The notes: generated from the sequence alone by a model not told the origin. A DNA stretch of 64,000 nucleotides from MED-G105 sp039814575 (GCA_039814575.1 JBCCAY010000009.1:1-64000), one strand, 5' to 3'; positions 17,301 to 26,712 are shown, counted from the first letter of the stretch. Program-made: numbers and translations.

Positions 17301-19043
17301 TCAATTCACCCGCTGGGGCTTAAGGCTGGGCGTGAAACCGTCATCCTCCGCGCCAGCGACAAGATCCTCGGCCGGCGCTGGCGCTTCCGGAAAGCCTGCG
17401 CGCCACGCCGTTTCAAAGGCGTGGCGGCGCGCCAAATCGCTAAGGCCCGCGGATTTCAGCGAGGCCCGCAATACCGAAGCCGCCACCGGGTCGCCCATCG
17501 CCGCCGCTTCCGACAGCACGATCGACGCCAACATCTTTTGCCCCGGCGCATCATTGGCGACCGCATCAATCGCCGCTTCCACGTGCCGTGCAAGGCGCAA
17601 GCGATCGACATCGCCCTCAACGTCTGCGCTGGCGGGCGATGACAATGTTACATTGGCCGACGCGGCGATCGCGGCGCCAACCACGGGATCGAGCACGGCA
17701 AGAAGGCTCGCGCGCTCAAGAAACGCCAGCGCCAGCGGTTCTTCCATTTCCGAAAGTCCGCCGCCGAGCATCGCCAATAGCCATTTTCCGGCGGCGTCAG
17801 CATCGCCGTTCACCATCGCACCAAGGGCGAGGCCGCCGGCTTCCTCCGGCGTCACCAACATGCCGTCAAACGCTTTAATTTCATTTTCAAAAACCCGCGC
17901 CAAGGCAAACGTCGCATAAGGACTGGTCGCAGCGTTCAAAGCGCGACCTAAAAGGCCGGCTTTGTCGCGATCAAAGTCCGGCGAGGCCATCACAGACGCC
18001 TGTTGATAAACACGGGCCGTGACCAGCGCGCTGTTCGAGGCGCCGGCTGATTGCAGGCTCGGCGCAAGGTCAGAAGTCGTCTGGGCGTCAGCCCCCTCCA
18101 TGGGCGCAGCGCGATAAATCTCAGCCAGCTCCGTGGCGCTTAGTCGACCGGCATAAAGCGCGCGCTCGCCAGCGGCGGCACGCAGGCCGACGCCGATCGT
18201 TTCATCGAGCGCGATGGCGGCCAAAACACCCGGATCAGCGACATCCAACGTCGCCGCCGGCAGCGGACCTTTGATTTGCCGAACGGCGGCGAGATGCAGC
18301 GCGGAGACAGGCGCGATCGGTTTTTTCAACGGCGCAGGGATGGACACAGCGGTGAAGAGCGCCGCCTCGCCGTCGGTGAGGCCGCCCTGCTCCCGCAAAA
18401 TGCCCAAGGTCAGATCAGCGGCGTCGAACGCCTCATCAGCGGCGTAGCACAGAATGCGCAACTTCACCCAAAAGAGCGCCGCCCGATCATTTCCGGAAAC
18501 CCTTGAATTGCGCCGGCACGCGGCGTCGAGATCACCGTCAAGGAGATCAGCCTCCGCGAGCGCACGATTAACGCCAGCGTCGGAGCGTGAGGCGTTGGAA
18601 AGGCTGGCGATCGTGCGCGCTTCTTCCGTGTAGCCGCCGCGGACGAGGGCTAATAGTTTACCGCCGGCGAGCGCACTTATCTGCTGCGGCGACGCCGCCG
18701 CATCGCCCGCTTTCGGCGCGGCAGTGGAGGACAGTAAAATTCTCTGTTGTAATTGCCCAAGGACACTCGAGGACGGCTGGGCCGGCGCGTCCCGAAGCAG
18801 CAAGGCCAATTGGTCAGGATCGGCGTTCGCCCATAAGCTCGGCGCTAAGCCGCCATTCTCCGGCGAGAGCACCCCCATGGAAAAGGCGTCCCGCGCAATC
18901 TGGGTCTCTTCCACGCTCGCCGGCGCCAGATTAACCTGCGCAAAGGCCGTCGTGCTCGCATTGCTGAAAAGCGCCGTCGCGCTCAAGGCGCAAAAGCTGG
19001 CGAGATGTTTCAGCGAAGAGCGTCGATTAGTTTTGCGGGGCAC
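17301..19043 (-). CDS. Exported Ala-rich alpha-helical protein, function unknown
   Basis: 580 residues from the GTG at 19043, chosen because a perfect GAGGAGG lies seven bases upstream; longer reading to 19148 would add a meaningless 35-residue stretch. A signal peptide with a twin-arginine-like start (RKTNRRSSLKH, hydrophobic segment, cleavage near AFAQ) is followed by ~540 residues of Ala/Leu/Asp-rich sequence that looks like stacked helical (TPR- or Sel1-like) hairpins. I do not recognise a named family. Its start overlaps the end of a 42-codon membrane-peptide gene by 17 bases, so the two are translationally coupled. Divergent from aroK-aroB. Confidence 0.72.
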   Translation of the reverse strand: MPRKTNRRSSLKHLASFCALSATALFSNASTTAFAQVNLAPASVEETQIARDAFSMGVLSPENGGLAPSLWANADPDQLALLLRDAPAQPSSSVLGQLQQRILLSSTAAPKAGDAAASPQQISALAGGKLLALVRGGYTEEARTIASLSNASRSDAGVNRALAEADLLDGDLDAACRRNSRVSGNDRAALFWVKLRILCYAADEAFDAADLTLGILREQGGLTDGEAALFTAVSIPAPLKKPIAPVSALHLAAVRQIKGPLPAATLDVADPGVLAAIALDETIGVGLRAAAGERALYAGRLSATELAEIYRAAPMEGADAQTTSDLAPSLQSAGASNSALVTARVYQQASVMASPDFDRDKAGLLGRALNAATSPYATFALARVFENEIKAFDGMLVTPEEAGGLALGAMVNGDADAAGKWLLAMLGGGLSEMEEPLALAFLERASLLAVLDPVVGAAIAASANVTLSSPASADVEGDVDRLRLARHVEAAIDAVANDAPGQKMLASIVLSEAAAMGDPVAASVLRASLKSAGLSDLARRHAFETAWRAGFPEAPAPAEDLVAGAEDDGFTPSLKPQRVN

Positions 19044-19155
19044 GAACGGCCTCCTCAATAATGGTCCGGGTCTCAGGCGAGAGGCTGGCCCCGTAAAAGA
19101 ATAAACCGGCGAGAATAAGGAGAACGGCGATCGCCGCGATGAGAACAAAACGCAT
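19027..19155 (-). CDS. Small single-pass membrane protein (42 aa)
   Basis: The 42-residue frame starts MRFVLIAAIAVLLILAGLFF, a clean N-terminal membrane helix of ~20 residues, followed by YGASLSPETRTIIEEAV and a short polar end. GAAG precedes the ATG by seven bases. Its last 17 bases overlap the GTG-started 580-residue protein, whose GAGGAGG is inside this gene, an arrangement that supports real translation of both. It could be a membrane partner of the larger exported protein. No family name is known to me. Confidence 0.62.
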   Translation of the reverse strand: MRFVLIAAIAVLLILAGLFFYGASLSPETRTIIEEAVRAPQN

Positions 19156-19379
19156 TGCTTAACTTCATTATTTGAGTGCGGCGTCCGAATTTGGCGCCCA
19201 TCGGATTGGATGCTTGCAAGAATCGAACGCCCGCCCCGCGCTAGAGGCGAGCTTAGTCAATTTTGATCGGCCGCGAAACCGCTCGCTTAGCGTGTCGCGA
19301 TATGCCGGCATCCCGCCGCGCCCCTCGGTCACGCGTTGAAGGCCTGGCGCAAGCGGCAAAGGCCGCCTACAAGAGCGAA

Positions 19380-19952
19380 ATGGCCAGTGGAAAGAAAGCC
19401 TTACCAAGCTTCAAAAGCGACAAACCGATCGTTCTCGTCGGCATGATGGGGGTCGGCAAGACGACGATCGGCCGCCGCCTTGCGCCGCGCCTCGGGCTAC
19501 CCTTTTTCGACGCCGATGAAGAAATCGAGAAAGCCGCCGGCATGAGCGTCAGCGATCTTTTCGCGGCCCATGGCGAGGCGAGTTTCCGACGCGGGGAGGC
19601 GCAAGTGATCGAGCGTCTCATCAACAGCGAGCCGATTGTTCTCGCGACCGGCGGCGGTGCGCTCACCAACGCCGAAACACGCGCCCTTGTCGCCGACAAA
19701 GCGCTCTCTATCTGGTTAAAAGCCGATATCGACGTGATCATGGAGCGTGTCTCTCGCCGGCCGACGCGCCCGCTTCTGCAAAACGACGATCCGCGCGCCA
19801 CAATCGAACGGCTGATGGCCGAACGCGAAGCTTTTTACGCAGCGGCCAATATCGCCATAGAGAGCCGCGCCGACGCGCACGCCGCCACCGTCAACGCAAT
19901 TTTAGAGGCGCTGTCCGAGCATTCCGACAGCCTATCCTCAGACGCTGAATGA
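19380..19952 (+). CDS. aroK: Shikimate kinase
   Basis: About 190 residues from the ATG at 19380; another in-frame ATG at 19302 would add 26 residues of low similarity. P-loop GMMGVGKTT (Walker A), DADEEIEKAAGMSVSDLF for shikimate binding, FRRGE, ATGGGAL and the lid RPTRPLL are all present. It phosphorylates shikimate at the 3-hydroxyl in the aromatic amino acid pathway. Its stop overlaps the aroB start by four bases (ATGA), showing translational coupling, the standard alphaproteobacterial aroK-aroB pair. Confidence 0.96.
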   Translation: MASGKKALPSFKSDKPIVLVGMMGVGKTTIGRRLAPRLGLPFFDADEEIEKAAGMSVSDLFAAHGEASFRRGEAQVIERLINSEPIVLATGGGALTNAETRALVADKALSIWLKADIDVIMERVSRRPTRPLLQNDDPRATIERLMAEREAFYAAANIAIESRADAHAATVNAILEALSEHSDSLSSDAE

Positions 19953-21109
19953 AAGACATCTTGATGACCGCCGCGACGACCGCCGCCTTCGAAACCGTCG
20001 ATATCGCTCTGCCCACAGACGGGCTGGCACGTGACTACCCCGTTCTTATCGGCCCAGAACTGCTCGACGTCGCCGGCGGGCATTTAAAGCCCTTATTGTC
20101 CCGCCCGTTCACCGTCGTCATCACTGACGAAAACGTATACGAAGCGCAAGGCGCACGTCTCTCCGTCGCGCTGAAAGCGGAAAACATCGCCCACGAATTT
20201 ATCGTGTTGCCGCCAGGCGAAAGCACGAAATCCTTCGCGGCGCTCGCCGACCTTTCAAGCCGCCTTCTCGCGCTCGGCGTTGAACGGCGCGATCTCATCA
20301 TCGCCTTCGGCGGTGGCGTCATTGGCGACCTTGTCGGGCTCGCCGCCGGGCTATTGCGCCGCGGCTGCCGGTTCGCGCAAATCCCGACAACGCTTCTTGC
20401 GCAAGTGGATTCCTCCGTTGGCGGAAAAACTGCCGTCAACACGCCGGAGGGCAAGAACCTTATCGGCCTCTTCCATCAGCCCTCGATTGTTCTGGCCGAC
20501 ATGAACGCCTTGTCGACATTGTCCGACAGGGAAATGCGCGCCGGCTACGCCGAAGTCGTGAAATACGGCGCCCTTGGCGACGCGCCGTTCTTCGCCTGGC
20601 TTGAAGACAATGGTTCTGACGTCCTCGCCCGCGCACCCGGCCAGCTCGCCCACGCCGTGGCGACGTCAGTGAAAGCCAAGGCCGCAATCGTCGCTGCAGA
20701 CGAACGCGAAAAGGGCGCGCGCGCACTTCTTAATCTCGGCCACACCTTCGGCCACGCCTTGGAAGCGGCGTTCGGCTATTCCGGCGCCCTCCTCCATGGC
20801 GAGGCCGTCGGGGCCGGCATGGGGCTCGCTTTTGATTATTCCGCCCACGAAGGGCTTTGCTCCAAAGACGACGCGGCCCGCGTTAAACGCCATCTCGCGG
20901 CGAGCGGTTTGCCGACCGGGCTTCATGACCTTCCCGAAAAACGCGACTGGCGCGCGTCAGAGCTCATCACCCTGATGGGCCAAGACAAAAAAGTCGAAGA
21001 CGGCGCCCTCACCCTCATCCTCGCAGACGCCATCGGCGCGGCGCGCATCGTCAAAGCCGTCGACCCGGCGCGTCTTGAGGCTTTCCTAAAGACCCAAGGC
21101 GCGCAATGA
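19949..21109 (+). CDS. aroB: 3-dehydroquinate synthase
   Basis: 386 residues. NAD-binding and active-site motifs of the family are visible: PPGESTKSF, FGGGVIGDLVGLAAG, IPTTLLAQVDSSVGGKTAVN, GYAEVVKYG, and the metal ligands in NLGHTFGHALE and LLHGEAVGAGM. It converts DAHP to 3-dehydroquinate, the second step of the shikimate pathway. It overlaps aroK by four bases. The first ~15 residues before DIALPTDG are extra and could mean that a later Met (position 6) is used. Confidence 0.97.
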   Translation: MKDILMTAATTAAFETVDIALPTDGLARDYPVLIGPELLDVAGGHLKPLLSRPFTVVITDENVYEAQGARLSVALKAENIAHEFIVLPPGESTKSFAALADLSSRLLALGVERRDLIIAFGGGVIGDLVGLAAGLLRRGCRFAQIPTTLLAQVDSSVGGKTAVNTPEGKNLIGLFHQPSIVLADMNALSTLSDREMRAGYAEVVKYGALGDAPFFAWLEDNGSDVLARAPGQLAHAVATSVKAKAAIVAADEREKGARALLNLGHTFGHALEAAFGYSGALLHGEAVGAGMGLAFDYSAHEGLCSKDDAARVKRHLAASGLPTGLHDLPEKRDWRASELITLMGQDKKVEDGALTLILADAIGAARIVKAVDPARLEAFLKTQGAQ

Positions 21110-21169
21110 TCGCCGTCTCGACGTCTTCAACAGCCACACAGATCACAGCAACAATGGAACCCTGCGCCC

Positions 21170-22540
21170 ATGTCTGAAACCCTCGCCGCGCTCGCCCCGG
21201 CGCTTGGCGCCATCGTCGTGCTGTTAATGGTTTCAGCTTTCTTTTCTGGATCTGAAACCGCACTAACCGCCACGTCTCGCGCCCGAATGCACAAACTTGC
21301 ATCGGATGGCGACAAACGCGCCCGACGCGTAAACCTTCTTATCGGCGATCGAGAGAGCCTTATCGGTTCAATTTTGCTTGGAAACAATCTGGTCAACAAC
21401 CTGATGGTTTTTCTCGTGAATATCGCTCTCCTGCCCGTTTTTGGGGAGGCAGGCGGTTTAGCCGGAACGGTGCTCGTGACGATTTTGGTGTTCGTCTTTG
21501 CGGAGGTCCTGCCAAAAACCGCCGCAATCGCTCGACCCGATAATTTTGCAATGACCGTTGCGCCTGTCATGCGCTGGATCGTATTGGCGCTAACGCCGCT
21601 TACAATCACCGTTCAGTTCATCGTAGGCGGCCTTTTGCGCTTGTTCAGTATGGATCTGAAAAACAATAAGTCACCGTTTTCGGCGGCCGATGAACTGCGC
21701 GGCGCCATCGACCTGCACCACGTGGAAGGCGAGTTACAAAAAGAAGTGCGCGATCTTTTCCGCGGCGCCCTCGACCTTGACGACATCAAGGTCGAGGAAA
21801 TTATGATCCACCGCAAATCCATTGAAATGCTGGATTTGGCCGAGCCCGCCGAAACACTCATTCCCCTCGCCTTGAAGAGCGCTCACACGCGCCTGCCGCT
21901 TTATCGCGACACGCCCGACGACATTGTCGGCATCCTGCACGCGAAAGATCTCTTGCGCGCGCTTTGGGACAAAGAGAACGACCCGGCGGAAATCGATCTC
22001 GAAGCAATCTCGCGCACCCCCTATTTCGTACCGGAAACGACGACCCTGCAAGAACAATTGGACGCCTTCAAAGTGAAGCAAGAGCATTTCGGCCTTGTCG
22101 TCGACGAATACGGATCAATTCGCGGCCTCGTGACGCTCGAAGACATCCTCGAAGAAATCGTCGGCGAAATCGAAGACGAGCATGACAGCCCCGTGCAAGG
22201 CGTGCGCCCGCAAGCGGACGGCACCGTCAATGTGGACGGCGATGTGACCATCCGCGACCTCAACCGCGCCCTTGATTGGAGCCTCCCCGATGAAGAAGCC
22301 GTCACCATCGCCGGGCTCGTCATTCACGAAACCCAGTCGATCCCCGAAGTCGGCCAGACATTCGCCTTCCACGGACTGCGCTTTAAAATTTTGCGCCGGC
22401 GCCGCAATCAGATTACCGGCGTAAAGATCATGCCGCTGGCCGGCGCGGCGAAGCTCGCCGTCACAGCGGCCGAGCGTTCCAAATCCCCTAATGGGAAAAG
22501 CGCCGCTGCGGCGGAGGACGGAGACCTTAATGGCGCTTAA
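21170..22540 (+). CDS. CNNM/CorC (HlyC-type) membrane protein with CBS pair
   Basis: 456 residues. An N-terminal CNNM (DUF21) domain with about four membrane helices (residues ~5-190; FFSGSETALTATSR, LLGNNLVNN) is followed by a CBS-domain pair (~210-335; MIHRKSIEMLDL, HTRLPLYRDTPDDIVGILHAKDLL, LVVDEYGSIRGLVTLEDILEEIVGEIEDE) and a C-terminal CorC_HlyC domain (~350-430). Members are linked with Mg2+/Co2+ efflux or homeostasis; the hemolysin name is historic. It follows aroB by 60 bases, a gene order common in alphaproteobacteria. The MFS gene start overlaps its last 11 bases. Confidence 0.92.
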   Translation: MSETLAALAPALGAIVVLLMVSAFFSGSETALTATSRARMHKLASDGDKRARRVNLLIGDRESLIGSILLGNNLVNNLMVFLVNIALLPVFGEAGGLAGTVLVTILVFVFAEVLPKTAAIARPDNFAMTVAPVMRWIVLALTPLTITVQFIVGGLLRLFSMDLKNNKSPFSAADELRGAIDLHHVEGELQKEVRDLFRGALDLDDIKVEEIMIHRKSIEMLDLAEPAETLIPLALKSAHTRLPLYRDTPDDIVGILHAKDLLRALWDKENDPAEIDLEAISRTPYFVPETTTLQEQLDAFKVKQEHFGLVVDEYGSIRGLVTLEDILEEIVGEIEDEHDSPVQGVRPQADGTVNVDGDVTIRDLNRALDWSLPDEEAVTIAGLVIHETQSIPEVGQTFAFHGLRFKILRRRRNQITGVKIMPLAGAAKLAVTAAERSKSPNGKSAAAAEDGDLNGA

Positions 22541-23882
22541 CCTGCCGCAGCCGAACCGAACGCCCGGCAAGAACGCTTTCGCGTTTATTTTTGTCACGGT
22601 GCTGATCGGCATGACGGGCTTTGGGATCATCGTCCCCGTGATGCCCGACCTCATCATGGAAGTGTCCGGCCAAGACCGCGCTTTTGCGGCGCAATGGGGC
22701 GGCATTCTCTCGGCGAGCTACGCCGTGATGCAGTTTATCTTCTCACCGGTTCTCGGGGCTTTGTCCGATCGGTTCGGACGGCGCCCGGTTCTGCTTGGCT
22801 CTCTGGCGATGTACTCGCTCGACTTTCTATTGCTGGCCCTGGCGCCAAGCCTCAGCGTCCTGTTGGCCGCGCGCCTTCTCGCCGGCACATTCGCGGCGAC
22901 GTTCACCACCGCGAACGCCTATATCGCGGACATTTCACCGCCGGAAAAACGCGCGGCGAATTTCGGGGCGATGGGCGCCGCTTTTGGGCTCGGCTTTATT
23001 GTCGGCCCGCTCCTCGGCGGCGTCGTCGGCGACGCCTATGGCGCACGGGCGCCGTTTTTCCTCGTGGCGGCGCTTGGCGCATTAAACTTGCTCTACGGAG
23101 CAATCGTTCTTCCTGAAACGCTGAAACCCGAAAACCGGCGCCCGTTCGAATGGAAACGCGCCAACGCCCTCGGCAGCTTTCGGCGGTTCCAACAATATCC
23201 GGCGATACTGCCGATTGCTTTAGCCGTCTTTGTTTTCCAATTGGGCCATTGGGCGCTGCCGTCCGTTTGGGCCTATTTCGCCGGCGAACGGTTTGACTGG
23301 TCAGCGCGGGAAATCGCCTATTCATTGGCGTTTGTCGGCCTCTCCGCCGCCATTGTGCAAGGCGGATTAACGCGCATCGTCATCCCCAAAATCGGCGAAA
23401 CCGCATCAGCGTTTTTCGGCCTTACGGTCGCCGCCTGCGTGATGCCGGTCTACGCGATAGCGACAGAAGCGTGGATGGTGTACGCAGCGATCCCCATCGG
23501 CGCGCTCGTCGGCTTTGTGCTGCCGGCGCTGCAGGGCATCATGTCCCGCACTCTGCCGGCCAACGCCCAAGGCGAATTGCAAGGCGCGCTGTCGAGCGTC
23601 AACGGTCTTTCGATGATTCTGGGCCCCTTCATCATGACACAGACCTTCGCCGCGTTCGCCGCGCCAGGAACGCCGGTCACGCTCGGTCCTTTGGTGCTTA
23701 GCGAGACGGGCGCGCCGTTTTACTTTCCGGGCGCGCCGTTCGTCCTCGCCTCGGTGTTAGTCATCACCTCAGCAGTGATCCTCGCAGCCGCTGCGCCGCG
23801 CATCGCGCGCAATGCGTCCGGCGACGCCGATGCACCCGCAGAAGAAACCCTCGACGCCGGCGCCTCTAGCCCAGCGGAATAA
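22530..23882 (+). CDS. MFS transporter, TetA-like drug/H+ antiporter family
   Basis: 450 residues from the ATG at 22530 (preceded by GGAG/GGAGAC and overlapping the previous stop by 11 bases); a start at 22491 is possible. Twelve predicted membrane helices. Motif A between helices 2 and 3 reads GALSDRFGRRPVLL, and the antiporter motif C region in helix 5 is GAAFGLGFIVGPLLGGVVG, both typical of TetA-type 12-helix drug antiporters. It probably exports a small hydrophobic compound using the proton gradient. Its substrate is unknown. Translationally coupled to the CNNM protein, which may only be an economy of space. Confidence 0.88.
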   Translation: MALNLPQPNRTPGKNAFAFIFVTVLIGMTGFGIIVPVMPDLIMEVSGQDRAFAAQWGGILSASYAVMQFIFSPVLGALSDRFGRRPVLLGSLAMYSLDFLLLALAPSLSVLLAARLLAGTFAATFTTANAYIADISPPEKRAANFGAMGAAFGLGFIVGPLLGGVVGDAYGARAPFFLVAALGALNLLYGAIVLPETLKPENRRPFEWKRANALGSFRRFQQYPAILPIALAVFVFQLGHWALPSVWAYFAGERFDWSAREIAYSLAFVGLSAAIVQGGLTRIVIPKIGETASAFFGLTVAACVMPVYAIATEAWMVYAAIPIGALVGFVLPALQGIMSRTLPANAQGELQGALSSVNGLSMILGPFIMTQTFAAFAAPGTPVTLGPLVLSETGAPFYFPGAPFVLASVLVITSAVILAAAAPRIARNASGDADAPAEETLDAGASSPAE

Positions 23883-23901
23883 TACTCCGATAAATGACGG
23901 A

Positions 23902-24357
23902 TTAAACCTCGCGCGGTGGCCCGCCGAGGCCGAGCTTGATGCAAGTGTCGACCATAAAGGCGGCGGACAGTCCGAACAGCAAAAGCCCGTTCGCCGCCGC
24001 CGCGCCCGCGAGTAATCGCCAAGGCGGCTCCAATAATACGTCGCCGAACCCGAGCGTTGTAAAACTGACCGCCGCAAAATAAAGCGCCGGTTCGATCCCC
24101 TCGAAAATCTCGATCCGCAGGAATGTCTCCGCCCACATCCAAATTTCGAGACTATGCGCCGCCATCATCATCAGGCTCATGACAACGAGAATGAAGCTGT
24201 CATGCAGAAAGCGCGACACCCCTCGCGTTTGAATGCGCGTCGCTCTGAAGAATGCGCCGGCAGCGGCGATCGATACGCCGTGCACGAAGGTTGTCGCGGC
24301 GATCAGCGCGCCGGAAATCCATAATTGATGCGCAAGGCCTGTCTCACCGACCGTCAT
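23902..24357 (-). CDS. Two-TM-type potassium channel protein
   Basis: 151 residues with about four hydrophobic segments. The pore motif near residue 100, TTLGFGD, is a K+-channel selectivity filter (T-x-G-[YF]-G) sitting between a pore helix and the last membrane helix. No cytosolic RCK or cyclic-nucleotide domain is present, so it is a minimal channel of the Ion_trans_2 type. GGGAGGGG is seen ahead of the ATG. Convergent with the MFS gene, 19 bases apart. Confidence 0.85.
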   Translation of the reverse strand: MTVGETGLAHQLWISGALIAATTFVHGVSIAAAGAFFRATRIQTRGVSRFLHDSFILVVMSLMMMAAHSLEIWMWAETFLRIEIFEGIEPALYFAAVSFTTLGFGDVLLEPPWRLLAGAAAANGLLLFGLSAAFMVDTCIKLGLGGPPREV

Positions 24358-24459
24358 GGGATCACCCCTCCCCTAAACCGTGAGAGAGACTACACTTAGA
24401 CGACAGCATGCAAAACGCATTTTGAAAATGTCGGGCGAGATTGGCGAGAGGCGCCGTTT

Positions 24460-24819
24460 TTACGAGCCCTGGGCGCCGGCCATAAGGCGCAACCGCCCGT
24501 TCGCGCGCTTGATGGCGCCGTCGAGGGCGTCGATTTCGTCCGTGAAATCTGACTGCTCTTGCAAAACCCCCGCAAGGGTCGTGTGGGCGTCTTTGATTTC
24601 TTGCTCTAAGCGATCAAGGACGCTGCGATCGACCGTTGACGCAGTCGCCCGCTTATCGTCGGAGTCCGCAGCGACGGCCCGAGCGCGCACGCGCTCCAAC
24701 GCCTCATCAGCGGCGTCGTCGCCGCCCCAAATCAGCCAGCCGAGGCCAACGCCCGTCAAAAGCGCGCTGACAACAGCGAGAATGGCGTACGGCGCCTGCG
24801 CAAACAGAGAAAAATCCAT
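24460..24819 (-). CDS. Membrane-anchored coiled-coil protein, function unknown
   Basis: 119 residues. One N-terminal membrane helix (AILAVVSALLTGVGLGWLIW, ~12-31) is followed by an acidic, Ala/Glu/Arg-rich segment and a heptad-like helix (LDRLEQEIKDAHTTLAGVLQ, ~67-110) that probably forms a coiled coil in the cytoplasm. GGGGA lies before the ATG. No family recognised; size and layout recall small phage-shock or division-associated helper proteins, but this is only resemblance. Confidence 0.6.
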   Translation of the reverse strand: MDFSLFAQAPYAILAVVSALLTGVGLGWLIWGGDDAADEALERVRARAVAADSDDKRATASTVDRSVLDRLEQEIKDAHTTLAGVLQEQSDFTDEIDALDGAIKRANGRLRLMAGAQGS

Positions 24820-25078
24820 ATCGTCCCCGAACTACCCTTAGCCGCAGCGCCAAACCTACGTAGCGCTGCGGAAACCGATGCGACATAGCGATCGATTATC
24901 AGACAATGAGACCGCAAGAAACACGCCAATAGCGCGATTGCTGTCTCATAAGCGCTGTCTTGCTTTTATGAGGTCAATTTTAGGGGTCGAGGATTAAAGC
25001 GCAAAACCGACGCGCCGCATGGTTAACGGCGCAGATCGGTTTTATTCGCTGACGCGGCGGCGATTAGCCCGGCGCCCA

Positions 25079-25618
25079 CTAACGCGGGGCCATAACCATC
25101 ATCATCTGCCGGCCTTCAAGCTTCGGCAATTGCTCAACTTTCGCAATCTCGTCGAAGTCCGCCTTCACCCGCTCCAGCAATTCCATGCCGCGTTCTTGGT
25201 GCGCCATTTCACGGCCGCGGAAACGCAAGGTGACTTTGACCTTGTCGCCTTCATCGAAGAACCGCTTCATCGCCTTCGCCTTAACGTCATAGTCGTGGCT
25301 GTCGATGTTCGGACGCATCTTGATCTCTTTGATCTCAACGACCTTTTGCTTCTTCTTGGCTTCGTTTTTCTTTTTCTGCTGTTGGTATTTGTATTTGCCG
25401 TAGTCGAGAATTTTACAGACTGGCGGCTTTGTGTTCGGGGACACTTCAACGAGATCAAGCCCAACGCGTTCGGCGATCTCAATGGCTTCATCGGTCGCGA
25501 CGACGCCCCGTTTTTCGCCTTCATGGTCGATCAAAAGGACCTGCGGCGTGGTGATTTTTTCGTTGATCCGAGGCCCGGTGTCCTTCACCGGGGTCGGGGC
25601 GATGGGTCTACGTGCGAT
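25079..25618 (-). CDS. infC: Translation initiation factor IF-3, non-canonical ATC start
   Basis: 179 residues if started at the ATC at 25616-25618. GGAG is eight bases upstream of this ATC, and the added residues ARRPIAPTPVKDTGPRINEKI are the usual IF-3 N-terminus, whereas the first GTG (25588) has no ribosome binding site and cuts the N-terminal domain. IF-3 contains N-domain (~1-80), a Lys-rich linker (YGKYKYQQQKKKNEAKKKQ) and the C-domain ending in MMVMAPR. It prevents subunit joining and checks the start codon. A rare start codon (AUU or AUC) in infC is known to allow IF-3 to repress its own translation, so the same feedback is likely here. Confidence 0.95.
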   Translation of the reverse strand: MARRPIAPTPVKDTGPRINEKITTPQVLLIDHEGEKRGVVATDEAIEIAERVGLDLVEVSPNTKPPVCKILDYGKYKYQQQKKKNEAKKKQKVVEIKEIKMRPNIDSHDYDVKAKAMKRFFDEGDKVKVTLRFRGREMAHQERGMELLERVKADFDEIAKVEQLPKLEGRQMMMVMAPR

Positions 25619-25734
25619 TTACAGCTCTCCTATTTCAGCTCAATTCCAAAGGGTTTCAGGCAATGACGTCAATCAGCGTCCACTGGCCGAGGACAATCGC
25701 CGCTGAACGATATATATTAGGTTAACGATGTCGA

Positions 25735-26712
25735 TCAACGCGATTTGCGGCGTTTACGCTTTTTTGGCGCCGGAACTAAGCCCATATTGCTCAAAGACTG
25801 CCAGACGAAGTCCGGCGTCGCCTCCTCGAAACGGCTTTGCACCGTCAGCGTAATGACATGGCGCGGATCAGGCGTCGCCCGCTCCTCGCCCGCTTTGCGG
25901 ATCAAAACGCCGGAACAGCCGACCGACACCGCCAAATGCACTTCTTCGGCGCAATCACTAACAAAGAAGTCCGCTTCCCGGGCCAGCGCCGCCAACTGCA
26001 AATGATCAGTTTTCCCCGTTAAATCAACGAGTTCCGGCGCAACTTCCGATACCGCGTCGCCGAATTCATGGAGTTCTTTGCCGCCCACGAGCACCGGCAT
26101 CACGCCAGCTTTGGCGCACATGCGAGCGAAGTCACCATAGCATTTGGCCGGCCAGCGGCGGGTGTCTTCCATGCCGGGCGCTAGTAAGCCGAACGAGCCC
26201 GTAATGCCGAACCAGGCCGGCTGCATGTTGGCGGCGTCTTTGCGCGAGGCAAGCGCCCAAGAAAAATCGGGCGTCCGCACCGGCGCTTCAACGCCAGCGG
26301 CTTCATAGAGTTTCTCCGCATTCGGCAGCATTTCTTCCAAAGTCGGGTTCTTGGTTTTGCGCGCGACTGGCGCAGCGGCGAACCATTTAGGTCCGAACGG
26401 TCCGAAAGCGCCTTGAATTTTCTTAGCTTTCGCGTCCGCTGAGAGATCGTACACGGCGGAGAAATTGGCGGACTTCAACTGCTTGAGGAACGCCTTGCGC
26501 GCATCGGCGTCGCGCATGTCTGGCGTTGCGGCGACCTGATCGAAATAGGGCGCGGCGCGGGCGATGCGCTGCAAACTCGGAATTGTCAGAAGACTGATCT
26601 GGGCGTTCTTGTGCTTTTCTCGAATAACGCCGAACACCGGTTCAGCGGCGACGAACCCCGTCAGGGAATCCGTCTTAATTACGAGAATATTCTCTTTGCG
26701 TCGCCCGAACAT
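25735..26712 (-). CDS. Glycosyltransferase family 9 (heptosyltransferase-like)
   Basis: 325 residues from the ATG at 26712, which follows GGCGGGGTG by about eight bases; a GTG at 26733 is less likely. Two Rossmann-like halves in the GT-B style: N-terminal ENILVIKTDSLTGFVAAEPVF and ISLLTIPSLQRI, C-terminal LLAPGMEDTRRWPAKCYGDFARM and VLVGGKELHE. The family transfers heptose or other sugars from ADP/nucleotide donors to lipopolysaccharide core. Several usual donor-site residues are weak, so this member may use a different substrate. The basic tail KKRKRRKSR is unusual. A second glycosyltransferase is encoded 131 bases upstream on the same strand. Confidence 0.75.
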   Translation of the reverse strand: MFGRRKENILVIKTDSLTGFVAAEPVFGVIREKHKNAQISLLTIPSLQRIARAAPYFDQVAATPDMRDADARKAFLKQLKSANFSAVYDLSADAKAKKIQGAFGPFGPKWFAAAPVARKTKNPTLEEMLPNAEKLYEAAGVEAPVRTPDFSWALASRKDAANMQPAWFGITGSFGLLAPGMEDTRRWPAKCYGDFARMCAKAGVMPVLVGGKELHEFGDAVSEVAPELVDLTGKTDHLQLAALAREADFFVSDCAEEVHLAVSVGCSGVLIRKAGEERATPDPRHVITLTVQSRFEEATPDFVWQSLSNMGLVPAPKKRKRRKSR

